Below are positions 63,145-64,000 of a stretch of DNA of 64,000 nucleotides, one piece after another. The first letter of the stretch is position 1, and every line of letters starts with the position of its first letter. The notes below the pieces were generated by a model. The model was not told where the DNA came from, searched no databases, and worked only from the letters and a program-made list of their open reading frames with translations. Origin of the DNA: Diprion similis (Eukaryota; Arthropoda; Insecta; Hymenoptera; Diprionidae); NCBI RefSeq assembly GCF_021155765.1, contig NC_060116.1, forward strand, positions 11,346,001 to 11,410,000, in the 5' to 3' direction. A program made the position numbers and the translations under genes.

Positions 63145-64000
63145 GTGCCCTCAAAAATTAATTGCAGCACTTTTCAAAGTCGTCGAAATTTTCACCAAAA
63201 ATGCAAAGGGGTTAGCCTTGGATTTTTTTTGGCCGAAAAATCTTTTGTTCCGGAATCGATTTGTATGACCATCTCTAAAGTAATTCGACCCCCAGGAACT
63301 CAGAAAACACATGAAAAAGAGCGTAGGACCATCAGCAGAGAAATGACGGTGAAAATCTGCAGTTTTTCGGCTGTAACTTTACAGGTGTTGCTCGCAGCGC
63401 ATTGGGACTGCGATCAATCGATTTCTCTCGCAAAATTACGTCGGAATAGTGCCCTCAAAAATTAATTGCAGCACTTTTCAAAGTCGTCGAAATTTTCACC
63501 AAAAATGCAAAGGGGTTAGCATTGGATTTTTTTTGGCCGAAAAATCTTTTGTTCCGGAATCGATTTGTATGACCATCTCTAGAGTAATTCGACCCCCAGG
63601 AACTCAGAAAACACATGAAAAAGAGCGTAGGACCATCAGCAGAGAAATGACGGTGAAAATCTGCAGTTTTTCGGCTGTAACTTTACAGGTGTTGCTCGCA
63701 GCGCATTGGGACTGCGATCAATCGATTTCTCTCGCAAAATTACGTCGGAATAGTGCCCTCAAAAATTAATTGCAGCACTTTTCAAAGTCGTCGAAATTTT
63801 CACCAAAAATGCAAAGGGGTTAGCCTTGGATTTTTTTTGGCCGAAAAATCTTTTGTTCCGGAATCGATTTGTATGACCATCTCTAGAGTAATTCGACCCC
63901 CAGGAACTCAGAAAACACACGAAAAAGAGCGTAGGACCATCAGCAGAGAAATGACGGTGAAAATCTGCAGTTTTTCGGCTGTAACTTTACAGGTGTTGCT

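Larger units (their letters stand above)
38175..64000. repeat. 304-bp tandem satellite array (about 85 monomers, runs off right edge)
   Basis: One head-to-tail array fills the last 25.8 kb. Taking the phrase GTGCCCTCAAAAATTAATTG as the monomer start, it recurs at 38825, 39129, 39433 and so on, exactly 304 bases apart up to the last start at 63753. Monomers after 38825 differ by only a few single-base changes and no indels that shift the period. Each monomer contains a CTGCAG site, the palindrome TTCCGGAA and two copies of AATCGATTT spaced 162 and 142 bases apart. A 106-codon open frame without an ATG at its start spans each monomer, and because 304 is not divisible by 3 it shifts frame at each copy, so it is not a fused polyprotein. 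The array is not CRISPR: there are no spacers. Satellite DNA of a centromeric, pericentromeric or other heterochromatic block is the likely class. Confidence 0.97.

Noticed and set aside
38825-64000. Some 80 identical-looking 106-residue proteins on the plus strand
   Set aside because: They are one open frame per satellite monomer. They begin at GTG rather than ATG, change frame at every copy (304 = 1 mod 3), overlap, and show no splice or promoter context. Not annotated as genes.
38825-64000. CRISPR array
   Set aside because: Repeats are directly adjacent and whole-unit identical, with no unique spacers and no cas genes; the host is eukaryotic.

Overview
The window looks like nuclear DNA of an arthropod, most likely an insect. 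Protein-coding genes are split by many short GT-AG introns, intergenic DNA is AT-rich with (TA)n and trinucleotide microsatellites, and the three recognisable proteins (SNX27, a Not/NOTO homeobox protein and PERK) are animal families. A hymenopteran source would fit the general look of the sequence, but nothing here proves it. There is no sign of prokaryotic or organellar DNA.

Layout. Positions 1-7570 are AT-rich and noncoding, probably an upstream intron of the first gene. 7571-10813 (+) holds the last six coding exons of sorting nexin 27 (end of PDZ, PX, FERM-like); the start of the gene lies off the left edge. A tRNA-Lys(UUU) gene is at 13351-13423 (-). 13424-20943 has no gene I can support. 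20944-22832 (-) is a five-exon gene for an uncharacterised, low-complexity protein with two CxxC knuckles. 23551-25589 (-) is a two-exon Not-type homeobox gene with a Groucho-recruiting eh1 motif and a peculiar repetitive N-terminal half. 25590-31244 is intergenic, with C-rich islands and TAAT-rich stretches. 31245-35951 (+) is a complete twelve-exon PERK (eIF2-alpha kinase 3) gene. A decayed jockey-like non-LTR retrotransposon fragment lies at about 37255-37710.

From about 38175 to the right edge, roughly 40% of the window, the sequence is one head-to-tail satellite array with a 304-bp monomer (about 85 copies) that continues past the window. The first two monomers are strongly diverged, as expected at an array edge, and the rest are nearly identical. 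From 44905 onward, shared monomer variants recur every 6,080 bp, exactly 20 monomers. This is a higher-order repeat (HOR): two full periods match in every variant checked, and the third is partly rearranged. Inside the 20-mer a four-monomer cassette is duplicated 11 monomers apart, so the period divides into 11 + 9. This nested, recently homogenised satellite beginning about 2.2 kb after the PERK stop codon is the most remarkable feature of the window. A pericentromeric or other heterochromatic edge is an inference.

The genes do not form a functional cluster: SNX27 works in endosomal cargo recycling, Not in developmental transcription and PERK in the unfolded-protein response. Exon borders below were set by hand from GT/AG sites, reading-frame continuity and family knowledge. 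For the four multi-exon genes all phases add up to an open frame.
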